Shown here piece after piece: positions 7,298 through 15,048 of a stretch of 64,000 nucleotides of DNA. Positions within the stretch are counted from its first letter, which is position 1. Each line of letters starts with the position of its first letter. The DNA is taken from contig NZ_CP091037.1 in assembly GCF_021534965.1 (NCBI RefSeq), positions 1,528,501-1,592,500 of the forward strand, read 5' to 3'. The notes beneath the pieces were generated by a model. The model was given only the letters and a program-made list of their open reading frames with translations, searched no databases and was not told the DNA's origin. Position numbers and translations under genes: made by a program. The DNA comes from Muricauda sp. SCSIO 65647. Lineage in GTDB: Bacteria > Bacteroidota > Bacteroidia > Flavobacteriales > Flavobacteriaceae.

Positions 7298-8418
7298 ACA
7301 AGAACTACCTAGTACCGCTACTGTTTCTGTTAAGCATCGTCATGTGCCAATCACAGGTCCGCCTACGCGATCATGGTATTGAAATCGGTGTTTTGAAAAC
7401 CGGACCTCTCAACGCCATTACCGATGTGCCTGGGGTCAAGGTGGGGCACCAGACCCTTCATAAGGGAGATACGGTGCGAACCGGGGTAACGGCCATTCTG
7501 CCACATGAGGGCAACCTCTTTCAAGAAAAAGTGCCCGCTGCCATCTATGTGGGCAATGGCTTCGGCAAACTGGCGGGCTATACCCAGGTAAAGGAGTTGG
7601 GTAATTTAGAAACCCCTATTGTACTCACCAATACATTGAGTGTGGCCACGGCCGTCAATGCGGTCATTGGCCATACCTTGCAACAACCCGATAATGAAAC
7701 GGTGCGCTCGGTCAATGCCGTAGTGGGCGAGACCAATGATGGTTATCTTAACGATATTCGTGGGCGGCATGTCACCGAAGACGATGTGCTTCGCGCCATT
7801 GCAGGTGCCGGTTCGGGCGCCGTACAAGAGGGCAACTTGGGTGCCGGTACGGGCACGGTATGTTTTGGCTATAAAGGCGGTATCGGCACTTCGTCACGGG
7901 TGCTTCCTGAAAAAACAGGTGGGTATACCGTTGGGGTATTGGTGCAAAGCAACTTCGGTGGGGTACTGCAGATCGCCGGCGTGGAAGTCGGCAAAAAATT
8001 GGGGCACTATTCCGATAGTTTCAAATACACGCCCGATGGTTCGTGTATGATTGTCGTGATGACCGATGCGCCATTGCATTCCCGAAACCTGGAACGATTG
8101 GCAAAAAGGGCCATGTTGGGACTCGCGAGAACGGGGGGCATTGCCAGCAACGGTAGCGGTGATTATGTGATAGCGGTTTCAACAGCTGAGGAATGTCGCA
8201 TTCCCTATACCAGTGACGCGCCTGTTCAGACCGTGCCCACTTTGAGAAACGAGGCCATGACCCCTTTGTTCTTGGCGGTGATCGAGGCGACGGAGGAAGC
8301 CATTCTGAATTCCCTTTTTGCGGCCGAGACCATGACCGGATACAAGGGCCACACGATAGAGACCCTTTCGAAAGAAAAGGTGCTACAACTGCTTAGGGAA
8401 GCTGGGAAAATCAAGTAG
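7294..8418 (+). CDS. P1 family (S58, DmpA-like) aminopeptidase/esterase, exported
   Basis: The protein has 374 residues from the ATG at 7294, which overlaps the previous stop and gives a clean signal peptide (MNKNYLVPLLFLLSIVMC). The upstream ATG at 7258 adds 12 charged residues and is unlikely. The mature protein follows the DmpA/L-aminopeptidase family: N-terminal GPLNAITDVPGVKVGHQT, AGAGSGAVQEGNLGAGTG, and GGIGTSSR, where the Ser after Gly-Thr is the autoprocessing site and N-terminal nucleophile. These enzymes release N-terminal D- or L-residues from small peptides or amides. The last 25 codons are copied 0.8 kb downstream (9145-9219). Confidence 0.9.
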   Translation: MNKNYLVPLLFLLSIVMCQSQVRLRDHGIEIGVLKTGPLNAITDVPGVKVGHQTLHKGDTVRTGVTAILPHEGNLFQEKVPAAIYVGNGFGKLAGYTQVKELGNLETPIVLTNTLSVATAVNAVIGHTLQQPDNETVRSVNAVVGETNDGYLNDIRGRHVTEDDVLRAIAGAGSGAVQEGNLGAGTGTVCFGYKGGIGTSSRVLPEKTGGYTVGVLVQSNFGGVLQIAGVEVGKKLGHYSDSFKYTPDGSCMIVVMTDAPLHSRNLERLAKRAMLGLARTGGIASNGSGDYVIAVSTAEECRIPYTSDAPVQTVPTLRNEAMTPLFLAVIEATEEAILNSLFAAETMTGYKGHTIETLSKEKVLQLLREAGKIK

Positions 8419-8434
8419 GCCAAAAAATGTTCCC

Positions 8435-8553
8435 GTCATTTCGAACCGACCTGCACTAAGCAGCGAGCGTGAGAAATCTCAAATAATAGAAAATAGAGAT
8501 TCCTCGTCGTCCCTCTCTCACTCTCGATAGCTATCGGGACTCTGTCGGAATGA
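8435..8553. repeat. Palindromic repeat element with GTCATTTCGA ends, copy 1
   Basis: The element starts GTCATTTCGA and ends TCGGAATGA, imperfect inverted ends. Inside are GAGAAATCTC and GAGATTCCTCG, complementary arms, and the palindrome GATAGCTATC. It lies 17 bases after the peptidase stop codon. It belongs to the same family as the elements at 9237, 10801, 19158 and 56050. Confidence 0.75.
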
Positions 8554-9142
8554 GAAAGCCACCTGAAGCCCTCTTCCGGATTCTTCACTGCGTTCAGAAT
8601 GACAAATGATGAAAATAGTCTCTCTTGTCATGCTGAGGAGTCTTCGACGAAGCATCTAGACAAGCCCCTCCCAAAAACACAGGCTTCTTCCCTTACCACG
8701 ATCTCACAAAGCCGCTTGAAGCCTTCCTCTGGATTCTTCACTGCACTACGCTCCGTTCAGAATGACAAATGATGAAAAGAGCCCTTCTTGTCATGCTGAG
8801 GAGTCCTCGACGAAGCATCTTGACAAGGGCCTCCCATTAGAACACGGGCCTCTTTCCTTGCCATGATCTCACAAAGCCACCTGAAACCTTCCTCTGGATT
8901 CTTCACTGCGTTCAGAATGACAAAGGATGAAAAAAGCCGCTCTTGTCATGCTGAGGAGTCCTCGACGAAGCATCTAGACAAGCCCCTCCCATTAAAACAC
9001 GGGCTTCTTCCCTGACCATGATCTCACAAAGCCACTTGAAGCCCTCTTCTGGATTCTTCACTGCACTACGCTCCGTTCAGAATGACAAATGATGAAAATA
9101 GTCTCTCTTGTCATACTAAGGAGTCCTCGACGAAGCATCTAG

Positions 9143-9219
9143 ACAAGGGCCACACGATAGAGGCCCTTCCGAAAAAAAAGGTGCTACAACTGCTTAGGGA
9201 AGCTGGGAAAATCAAGTAG
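9143..9219 (+). pseudogene. Duplicated 3' end of the P1 peptidase gene
   Basis: This stretch repeats 8342-8418 with only a few substitutions and still reads in frame KGHTIEALPKKKVLQLL...AGKIK followed by TAG. The junction lies in ACAAGGGC, which occurs both in the gene and in the flanking 154-bp repeat, so short homology could have driven a tandem duplication of about 801 bp. It has no start or N-terminal part and is not a functional gene. Confidence 0.85.
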
Positions 9220-9236
9220 GCCAAAAAAATGTTCCC

Positions 9237-9355
9237 GTCATTTCGAACCGACCTGCGCTAAGCAGCGAGCGTGAGAAATCTCAAAGAATAGAAAATAGAG
9301 ATTCCTCGTCGCCCCCCCTCACTCCCGATAGCTATCGGGACTCTGTCGGAATGAC
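9237..9355. repeat. Palindromic repeat element, copy 2 (within the tandem duplication)
   Basis: Same length and layout as 8435-8553, about 802 bases downstream. Ends are GTCATTTCGA and TCGGAATGAC. The central palindrome CCCGATAGCTATCGGG at 9324-9339 is perfect in this copy. Confidence 0.75.
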
Positions 9356-9600
9356 AAAGCCACCCGAAACCTTCCTCTGGATTCTTCACTTCGTTCAGAA
9401 TGACAAATGATGAAAAAAGCCGCTCTTGTCATGCTGAGGAGTCCTCGACGAAGCATCCAGACAAGGGTCTCCATTAGAACAAGGGCTTCTTTCCTTGCCA
9501 TGATCTCACAAAGCCGTGAAGCCCTCTTCTGGATTCTTCACTGTGTTCAGAATGACCAAATACGTAGTGTAACAATTCCAAAAAAAATTCTACCAATAGA

Positions 9601-9632
9601 TTGGAGAATACAACACGCTTTTCTTAGCTTTA
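9601..9632 (+). promoter_or_regulatory. Promoter of the SPFH gene
   Basis: TTG at 9601-9603, a 21-base spacer and TAGCTTTA at 9625-9632 approximate the Bacteroidota consensus (last base A, not G). The predicted transcript starts near 9639, 20 bases before ATG 9659. This supports that start over the long upstream frame. Confidence 0.5.
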
Positions 9633-9658
9633 AAATCCTAATCAAAAAAAACACTAAC

Positions 9659-10792
9659 ATGGATATTTTCAGTAAAATCAAGGAAAAATTGAGCAATGAA
9701 TTCATCGACATTGTCGAATGGCTCGATTACACCGATGACACCATTGCCCATCGATTCGAACGTTATCAGAACGAAATCAAGAACGGAGCAAAGCTAATCG
9801 TTCGCGAGGGCCAGACCGCCGTTTTTGTCAATGAGGGCCAACTGGCAGACGTCTTTGAACCAGGGACCTATGACCTGACCACCAAAAACCTTCCCATCTT
9901 GGCCACATTGAAAGGATGGAAGTACGGCTTCAACAGTCCGTTCAAGGCAGAGGTCTATTTTGTGAACACCCACCTGTTCACCGATGAAAAATGGGGCACC
10001 AAGAATCCGATAACCCTAAGTGACGAACGTTTCGGATTGGTCGAAATACGCGCTTTTGGCACCTATGCCTTCAAAATCAGCGATGCGGGCAAGTTCATCA
10101 TCGATATTGTGGGCACCGACAACAACTTTACCAATTTCGAGATCAACGAACACCTCAAGAGTTTGATCGCCACAAGGTTTACCGATACCGTTGGGGAAGC
10201 CAACCTGCCCATTGAGCTCTATGCAGCCAATACTTCTGAACTTTCGGAAACCTGCCGTGAGGTCATGGCCCCGGAGTTCGCCAGTGTCGGCATCGGATTG
10301 GAGAAATTCTATATCGAAAACGTCTCCATGCCCGAAGATCTTAAAAAGGAAATCTTTGAGTACAGCCGTATCGATAAACTGGATTTGGACAAACTGGCCA
10401 AGTTCAAGACCGCCAAGGCCATCGAGGCCGCTGCCAAGAACGAGGGCGGAACGGCAGGAGCCGGTATGGGTATGGGCATGGGTTTTGTATTGGCCCAACA
10501 AATGGGCGGTCTTATGAATCCGCAGATGGGCGCACAACAGCCCGTGGCCCAAACGGGAGCGGTAGTACCGCCACCGATGCCCGTGGCTGTGCAATACTTT
10601 TACGCTGTTAACGGTATGCAACAAGGGCCGGTGGGCTTTGATCAATTAAAGGCACTGTTTGCCAATCGCACGATCAACAAAGAAAGCCTGGTCTGGAAAC
10701 AGGGCATGGCCAATTGGGCACCTTTACAAGAGGTCGAAGAGTTGAAATCGTTCTTGGGCGGTAATACGCCCCCGCCTTTGCCAAACAATTAA
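9659..10792 (+). CDS. SPFH-domain protein with C-terminal GYF_2 domain (YdjI-like)
   Basis: The protein has 377 residues from ATG 9659; the same frame is open back to 9407 but only through repeat DNA. Residues 1 to about 270 form the SPFH/virion-core-like domain: DIFSKIKEKLSNEFIDIVEW at the N-terminus, KLIVREGQTAVFVNEGQLAD, and the conserved FYIENVSMPEDLKKEIFEY. A Gly/Met-rich linker follows (AGAGMGMGMGFV). The last 65 residues form a GYF_2 domain (FYAVNGMQQGPV, LVWKQGMANWAPLQ). Bacillus YdjI shares the SPFH part and acts with PspA-like membrane stress proteins. The next gene resembles YdjG, so a membrane-stress role is inferred. Confidence 0.85.
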   Translation: MDIFSKIKEKLSNEFIDIVEWLDYTDDTIAHRFERYQNEIKNGAKLIVREGQTAVFVNEGQLADVFEPGTYDLTTKNLPILATLKGWKYGFNSPFKAEVYFVNTHLFTDEKWGTKNPITLSDERFGLVEIRAFGTYAFKISDAGKFIIDIVGTDNNFTNFEINEHLKSLIATRFTDTVGEANLPIELYAANTSELSETCREVMAPEFASVGIGLEKFYIENVSMPEDLKKEIFEYSRIDKLDLDKLAKFKTAKAIEAAAKNEGGTAGAGMGMGMGFVLAQQMGGLMNPQMGAQQPVAQTGAVVPPPMPVAVQYFYAVNGMQQGPVGFDQLKALFANRTINKESLVWKQGMANWAPLQEVEELKSFLGGNTPPPLPNN

Positions 10793-10800
10793 TTTCTTTT

Positions 10801-10875
10801 GTCATTTCGATGGAGCTTGCGACTGAGAAATCTAGATTTCTCACCTGCGCCTGCTACGGGCAGGTTCGAAATGAC
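10801..10875. repeat. Palindromic repeat element between the SPFH and zinc-ribbon genes
   Basis: This 75-bp element runs from GTCATTTCGA to TTCGAAATGAC and centres on the perfect palindrome GAGAAATCTAGATTTCTC (10825-10842). It would fold into a long hairpin in RNA and could reduce read-through into the next gene. Confidence 0.8.
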
Positions 10876-10891
10876 ATGCCATTATTGAATT

Positions 10892-11992
10892 TTGGAAAAA
10901 ACAACAAAACAAACTGAACTCAAAAAAGCCTGCATCAACTGTGGTGCCGAGCTAAAATATAAACCGGGCACCACGGCCATCAACTGTGAGTACTGTGGGC
11001 ATGAAGAGTCCATTGCCTTAGACGAGTCCGGTTTCAAAGAATTGGAACTGTACCCCTATCTGCAAGAGATGGGTGCCCAGCGGCATAGTGAAGAAATCGC
11101 CATGCTGCACTGTAAAAACTGTGGTGCTACCCAACATATTGAAGAAAACTACAAATCACTGCACTGCGTGTATTGCAGTACACCCCTTATTTTAGAAGAT
11201 GGCCATCAAGAAGAATGGATTTTACCGGGGGCTGTGCTGCCCTTTCAAATTGACCAAAAGGCTTCTTTTCGCATTTTTCAACGCTGGGTGAAAAAGTTGT
11301 GGTTTGCCCCCAATAAACTCAAAAAAGCCGCTTTAGATCCCCAATTCACCAAAGGGCTCTACCTGCCCTATTGGACGTTCGATGCGCAGTTGAAAGCCAA
11401 CTATTCAGGGCAACGTGGCGATCATTACTATGTCACCGAGACCTATCGTGACAGCAAAGGCCGAAAGCAGAAACGTCAGGTACGCAAGACACGTTGGACG
11501 CCGGCCTCGGGAACCGTCTCAGGCTTTGTCGATGATACCCTGGTCAAAGCCTCTAAGCAAAAGGCAGGGCGTATACCGAACAAAATCGCCCATTGGAACC
11601 TCAAAAAATTACAGCCTTTTGAAAGTGGATTCTTGGCCGGATTCGTGACCGAAAAATATACCATACCCCTAAAACAAGGGCATTTGACCGCCAAGAAAGA
11701 GGCCGAGAACATCGCGGGCCGTTGGTGCCGTCAAGATATTGGTGGTGACGACCAACGCCTGCACCATATGGATGTACGCCTTAGTGACGAAACTTTCAAA
11801 CATATTCTTCTGCCGGTCTATGTAAGCGCCTACCGCTATAAGGGGAAAGAGTACAACTTCTTTGTCAATGGTGAAAACGGACAGATTTCGGGCAGTCGGC
11901 CCTATAGCGCCTTGAAGATTTTCTTTGCGGTGCTCTTCGCACTGTTGCTGATTGCAATAATCATACTTCTTGCTGGCAACCAAGGGGTTTAA
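10892..11992 (+). CDS. Double zinc-ribbon protein with C-terminal membrane anchor (YdjG-like)
   Basis: The protein has 366 residues. No in-frame ATG is available, so the TTG at 10892 is the probable start, giving MEKTTKQTELKKACINCGAE. Two zinc ribbons are visible: CINCG...CEYCG (Cys14, 17, 32, 35) and CKNCG...CVYCS (about residues 76-98). A long middle region contains YLPYWTFDAQLKANYSGQRG, typical of YdjG-type proteins. A single hydrophobic helix (IFFAVLFALLLIAIIILL) is at the C-terminus. Pairing with the SPFH-GYF gene mirrors the Bacillus ydjFGHI operon. A membrane-anchored partner of the SPFH protein is inferred. Confidence 0.75.
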   Translation: MEKTTKQTELKKACINCGAELKYKPGTTAINCEYCGHEESIALDESGFKELELYPYLQEMGAQRHSEEIAMLHCKNCGATQHIEENYKSLHCVYCSTPLILEDGHQEEWILPGAVLPFQIDQKASFRIFQRWVKKLWFAPNKLKKAALDPQFTKGLYLPYWTFDAQLKANYSGQRGDHYYVTETYRDSKGRKQKRQVRKTRWTPASGTVSGFVDDTLVKASKQKAGRIPNKIAHWNLKKLQPFESGFLAGFVTEKYTIPLKQGHLTAKKEAENIAGRWCRQDIGGDDQRLHHMDVRLSDETFKHILLPVYVSAYRYKGKEYNFFVNGENGQISGSRPYSALKIFFAVLFALLLIAIIILLAGNQGV

Positions 11993-12049
11993 CAATCTTT
12001 TACATTCTTTGGGAAAGCTTATTGGCTACCTTTATTGAAAACCTGACCA

Positions 12050-12523
12050 ATGAAATACTTCATACTATCCTGTGGTCTTTTGTTACTACTCGCATGCCAG
12101 CAAGGAAAGCAAGAACTTCCCACAGCGCAAACTTCACTACAATCGGTTTCAAAAGAAGACAGTTTACTGCTTCGATACCTAAAAGAAGTACAATGGCCCA
12201 AGGCGTATCGGGAGCAGGACACAGTACTATTGGACAAAATTCTGGGCGATGATTTTCAGATGATCGATGCCAGCGGTAACTGGTCTGACAAAGTCGGTGA
12301 GCTCGAATGGATAAAAGCCAATGCCATGCAGCACGATTCCTTTTTTTATGAAATCAAACGATTGGATGTTTTGCCCAACGGTACCGCACTCATTTGTGGT
12401 ACGGGGCATATTATGAATGATACGGTGAAAACCATTTATCAGTCAAGCAATATTTTGATTAAACGCGATGGGATATGGAAAGCGGTCGCTTCCCATGTTT
12501 CCGGAATCAAAAAAGTGGAATGA
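12050..12523 (+). CDS. NTF2-like (DUF4440) lipoprotein
   Basis: The protein has 157 residues. It begins MKYFILSCGLLLLLAC, a lipoprotein signal. The mature domain has the NTF2/DUF4440 pattern: helix with YREQDTVLLDKILGDDFQMI, then DASGNWSDKVGELEWIK, GTALICGTGHI, and a C-terminal strand GIWKAVASHVS. The stop overlaps the following start (ATGATG at 12520), so it is coupled to the SMP-30-like gene. The pocket ligand is unknown. Confidence 0.8.
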   Translation: MKYFILSCGLLLLLACQQGKQELPTAQTSLQSVSKEDSLLLRYLKEVQWPKAYREQDTVLLDKILGDDFQMIDASGNWSDKVGELEWIKANAMQHDSFFYEIKRLDVLPNGTALICGTGHIMNDTVKTIYQSSNILIKRDGIWKAVASHVSGIKKVE

Positions 12524-13467
12524 TGAGGGTTTTTTCTTGTTTGCTGCTACTGGCTTTTTCCGCTTCTTTTGCCCAAACCCATTCAGATAGCATAGAATTG
12601 CCGCTCGAAAAAGACCTGATTCCCGAAGGCATTGCCTGTGATGCCCATGCAAAGCGGCTTTTCCTGAACAGTTTACGCAAAAACAAAATCGTAAGCCTTG
12701 ACCTTGATGGACGCGATCCGCAAGATATCATTGAATCTAATCAATACGGCTATCTTTCAGGATTCGGAATGACCGTAAAAGGTGATACACTCTTTGCACT
12801 GGGCAATTCGCTGCCCAAAAAAAACAATACATCCATTCTACTACTACTAAATAGCCGTTCGGGGGCTTTCATCAAATCATTCATGCTTGACGATACGACC
12901 ACCATTTATCTCAATGATTTGGCTATCAGCTCAACAGGAAAAGTGTATATCACCGATTCTGAGAGCAACAACATTTACACTATCGATGAACAAGCGGATA
13001 CGCTAAAAATCTTTCTATCCCATGATGAACTGAAATATTCAAATGGCATAGCGATATCAGATGACAATACCTTGCTCTATTTTGCCACCTATACCACCGG
13101 AATACGAATTCTCGACATCGCATTGCAAAGACTGGTGAACCTTCCGAACCCACATAAGGGCATCGATGGCATGAAGTTTTATAAGAACAGCCTCATCGCC
13201 ATTGTAAATGGAAAAAGGGATGGCGCACAAAATGGCATTTACCGATACCATCTCAATCAAGAAAGCACGGAAATTATCCGTACGGAAAAGATTTTTGATT
13301 TGAGATATGAATCGGATATCCCCACTACCTTCGACATTTGTGATGATATGCTCTATTTCATTGCCGATTCTCAATTGGATAACTTTGACCAAGACACCAA
13401 TGAAATAATCGATACGACCCGATTGGAACCCTATCAATTGATAAAAATAGATCTGACCAAAACCTAA
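12520..13467 (+). CDS. SMP-30/gluconolactonase-like exported beta-propeller
   Basis: The protein has 315 residues from the ATG at 12520 overlapping the previous stop; the longer frame from 12475 has no signal peptide in place. The signal peptide is MMRVFSCLLLLAFSASFAQ. The SMP-30 metal-site pattern is recognisable: PEGIA (Glu), LNDLAI (Asn), SNGIAIS (Asn) and GIDGMK (Asp), spaced along six blades. SMP-30 enzymes hydrolyse sugar lactones or other esters with a divalent cation. The export signal suggests periplasmic action. The substrate is not determined by the sequence. Confidence 0.8.
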   Translation: MMRVFSCLLLLAFSASFAQTHSDSIELPLEKDLIPEGIACDAHAKRLFLNSLRKNKIVSLDLDGRDPQDIIESNQYGYLSGFGMTVKGDTLFALGNSLPKKNNTSILLLLNSRSGAFIKSFMLDDTTTIYLNDLAISSTGKVYITDSESNNIYTIDEQADTLKIFLSHDELKYSNGIAISDDNTLLYFATYTTGIRILDIALQRLVNLPNPHKGIDGMKFYKNSLIAIVNGKRDGAQNGIYRYHLNQESTEIIRTEKIFDLRYESDIPTTFDICDDMLYFIADSQLDNFDQDTNEIIDTTRLEPYQLIKIDLTKT

Positions 13468-13471
13468 AGCC

Positions 13472-13882
13472 ATGATACCTAGAACATTTCTTTTACCAGT
13501 ATTTGTCATACTCACCACGTTCTTCTGTGTTGCACAAGAAGAGAACAAGCTCATCGCCAAGAACTATTGTACCGAAATTGGGCGCTTTGACCTTCTCATC
13601 GATAATGACGAAGTGGCCGGGGCCTATTATTTGATCCATAAAAATGCCCTGGGCGGGGTATGGGGAAGATTGAAGGGAAATGTCATGACAGGGCGCTGGC
13701 ATGACGCCGATGGCAAAGGGGATATCATCATCACCTTTGAGAGCGATTTTTCTTTTTTTACGGCCGATTACCGAAGTGATGACGAGCCCGAAAAATGGTA
13801 CAAAGATTCTTGGCATGGAAGCCTAAGACCGAACAAGGCATCCCAATTCACGGCGAAGGGCAAAACATTTAAATGCGAGTGA
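13472..13882 (+). CDS. Small exported protein of unknown function
   Basis: The protein has 136 residues with a Sec signal peptide (MIPRTFLLPVFVILTTFFCVAQ). The mature part looks like an all-beta domain: FDLLIDNDEVAGAYYLI, GVWGRLKGNVMTGRWHDADG and DIIITFESDFSFF. Repeated turns of the kind G-x-W/G-R recall lipocalin-like small domains, but I do not recognise a family. Two Cys residues remain in the mature part. It starts 4 bases after the SMP-30-like stop, so both are likely on one transcript. The stop abuts the stop of the convergent lactonase gene. Confidence 0.7.
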   Translation: MIPRTFLLPVFVILTTFFCVAQEENKLIAKNYCTEIGRFDLLIDNDEVAGAYYLIHKNALGGVWGRLKGNVMTGRWHDADGKGDIIITFESDFSFFTADYRSDDEPEKWYKDSWHGSLRPNKASQFTAKGKTFKCE

Positions 13883-14983
13883 TCACTGCTTCAAAAATAC
13901 CAAACATACCGGACTGCCCAGTTCAAACGAATTCAAAAAGTGTAGGGTGCCCTTATCGGTATCCCGCTTAAAAACGGAAATGTTGTTGCTGTTTTGATTC
14001 GCGACCAGCAAATGGTTTCCGCTGGGGTCAAGCACAAAGTTGCGGGGCCAGTCGCCATGAACGGATTCTCTTCCCACCAAAACCAACTCACCTGAAGCCG
14101 CATCCACGGCAAAGATGACAATGGTGTTCTCGCCGCGGTTCGAACCGTATAGAAATCGACCGTCGGGCGAAAGATGAATATCGGCACAAGAATTGTTTGC
14201 GCCATAATCGTCGGCCAACGTCTGAACCGTTTGCCGTTCTTCATACGAGCCCTGTTCGTCTTTTTCAAATAGGGTAATGGTCGAATTCAATTCGTTGATG
14301 ACATACAGCCTACTTTGGTCGTCATTGAACACAAAATGTCGTGGGCCGGCCCCATTGGGCAGATCGAGGGAGGCTTGGGCCGCAGGTCTCCATTCATCTT
14401 CTTTTTTTTGATACCGTTTTACGGCATCCAGACCCAGATCGGCGGCAAAGAGTTCATTATTGCTGAAATGGGCCTTGTGCGTGTGGGCCTGTCGTGTGGT
14501 GTCGAGCGCTTTATGGTCGATGAGTTGCCGTTGGCCGAGCTCTCCGCCCACTTCAAGATCAAAGATGGCGAGATTGCCTCCAGAGTAGTTTGAAACGGCT
14601 AGTTGGCCATCTCCCGAAAGGGCAGCATGACAGGGGTGCGCACCACCCGAACCCTTGCTATTCAGTTTTTCGAGAACTCCATTCTCTAGTGAAAAAGCGG
14701 TCACGCCGCCACCAAGACTATCAAAATCTGCGGTTTCTTGAACAGCGTATAGATAATCCCCTACTTCTGAAACGGCGAGAAAAGACGGATTGGGCAACTT
14801 GGCCTTTAACTGCAAAGAATCCAAAGCACCGGTCTCAGCATTAAATTGTAGGGTATAGATGCCCTCACTGGTACCATCGGTATAGGTGCCCACAAAAAGG
14901 GTCTCTGTATGGGCAACCTTTTTTTCAGAACAACCCATTACCGCCAAGACTAAAAGTAAACAGCCAACTATTTTCGTATTCAT
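13883..14983 (-). CDS. Lactonase family (Pgl-like seven-bladed) lipoprotein
   Basis: The protein has 366 residues, start ATG at 14983. It begins MNTKIVGCLLLVLAVMGC, a lipoprotein signal. The mature part matches the YbhE/6-phosphogluconolactonase propeller family: FVGTYTDGTSEGIYTLQFN, SGDGQLAVSNYSGGNLAIF-like blades, HKAHFSNNELFAADLGLDAV, GAGPRHFVF and LYGSNRGENTIVIFAVD. Cytosolic relatives act in the pentose phosphate pathway. This anchored exported version probably acts on another lactone or has a binding role. Confidence 0.85.
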   Translation of the reverse strand: MNTKIVGCLLLVLAVMGCSEKKVAHTETLFVGTYTDGTSEGIYTLQFNAETGALDSLQLKAKLPNPSFLAVSEVGDYLYAVQETADFDSLGGGVTAFSLENGVLEKLNSKGSGGAHPCHAALSGDGQLAVSNYSGGNLAIFDLEVGGELGQRQLIDHKALDTTRQAHTHKAHFSNNELFAADLGLDAVKRYQKKEDEWRPAAQASLDLPNGAGPRHFVFNDDQSRLYVINELNSTITLFEKDEQGSYEERQTVQTLADDYGANNSCADIHLSPDGRFLYGSNRGENTIVIFAVDAASGELVLVGRESVHGDWPRNFVLDPSGNHLLVANQNSNNISVFKRDTDKGTLHFLNSFELGSPVCLVFLKQ

Positions 14984-15048
14984 GATCCTCCTTATTTTTC
15001 CAAAAATAAACCATGCCCGGCTACCATTACTATTTTTATCTTTAAATC

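Larger units (their letters stand above)
8419..9658. repeat. 1.24-kb gene-free repeat region
   Basis: No gene is supported here. The stretch holds (i) two 119-bp inverted-end elements at 8435-8553 and 9237-9355; (ii) tandem direct copies of a unit of about 154 bp starting at 8555, 8708, 8873, 9028 (cut short at about 9149), 9356 and 9510 (partial); (iii) a second copy of the peptidase gene 3' end. Units at 8708 and 9028 carry a 10-base insert (actacgctcc) that the others lack. Each unit contains GGATTCTTCACTGC, GTTCAGAATGAC and CTTGTCATGCTGAGGAGTC-like segments. The long frame entering the SPFH gene from 9407 is read-through of this repeat. Confidence 0.85.

Noticed and set aside
8555-9560. 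CRISPR-like array of repeats
   Set aside because: The unit is about 154 bp and directly adjoining. There are no 25-40 bp repeats with unique spacers and no cas genes.
9407-9658. N-terminal extension of the SPFH protein
   Set aside because: It is read-through of the repeat array; a promoter and ATG lie at 9601-9659, and the family starts at that ATG.
10016-10645. 209-codon minus-strand frame
   Set aside because: It is the complement of the SPFH gene, has no family features, and is explained by codon bias of the real gene.
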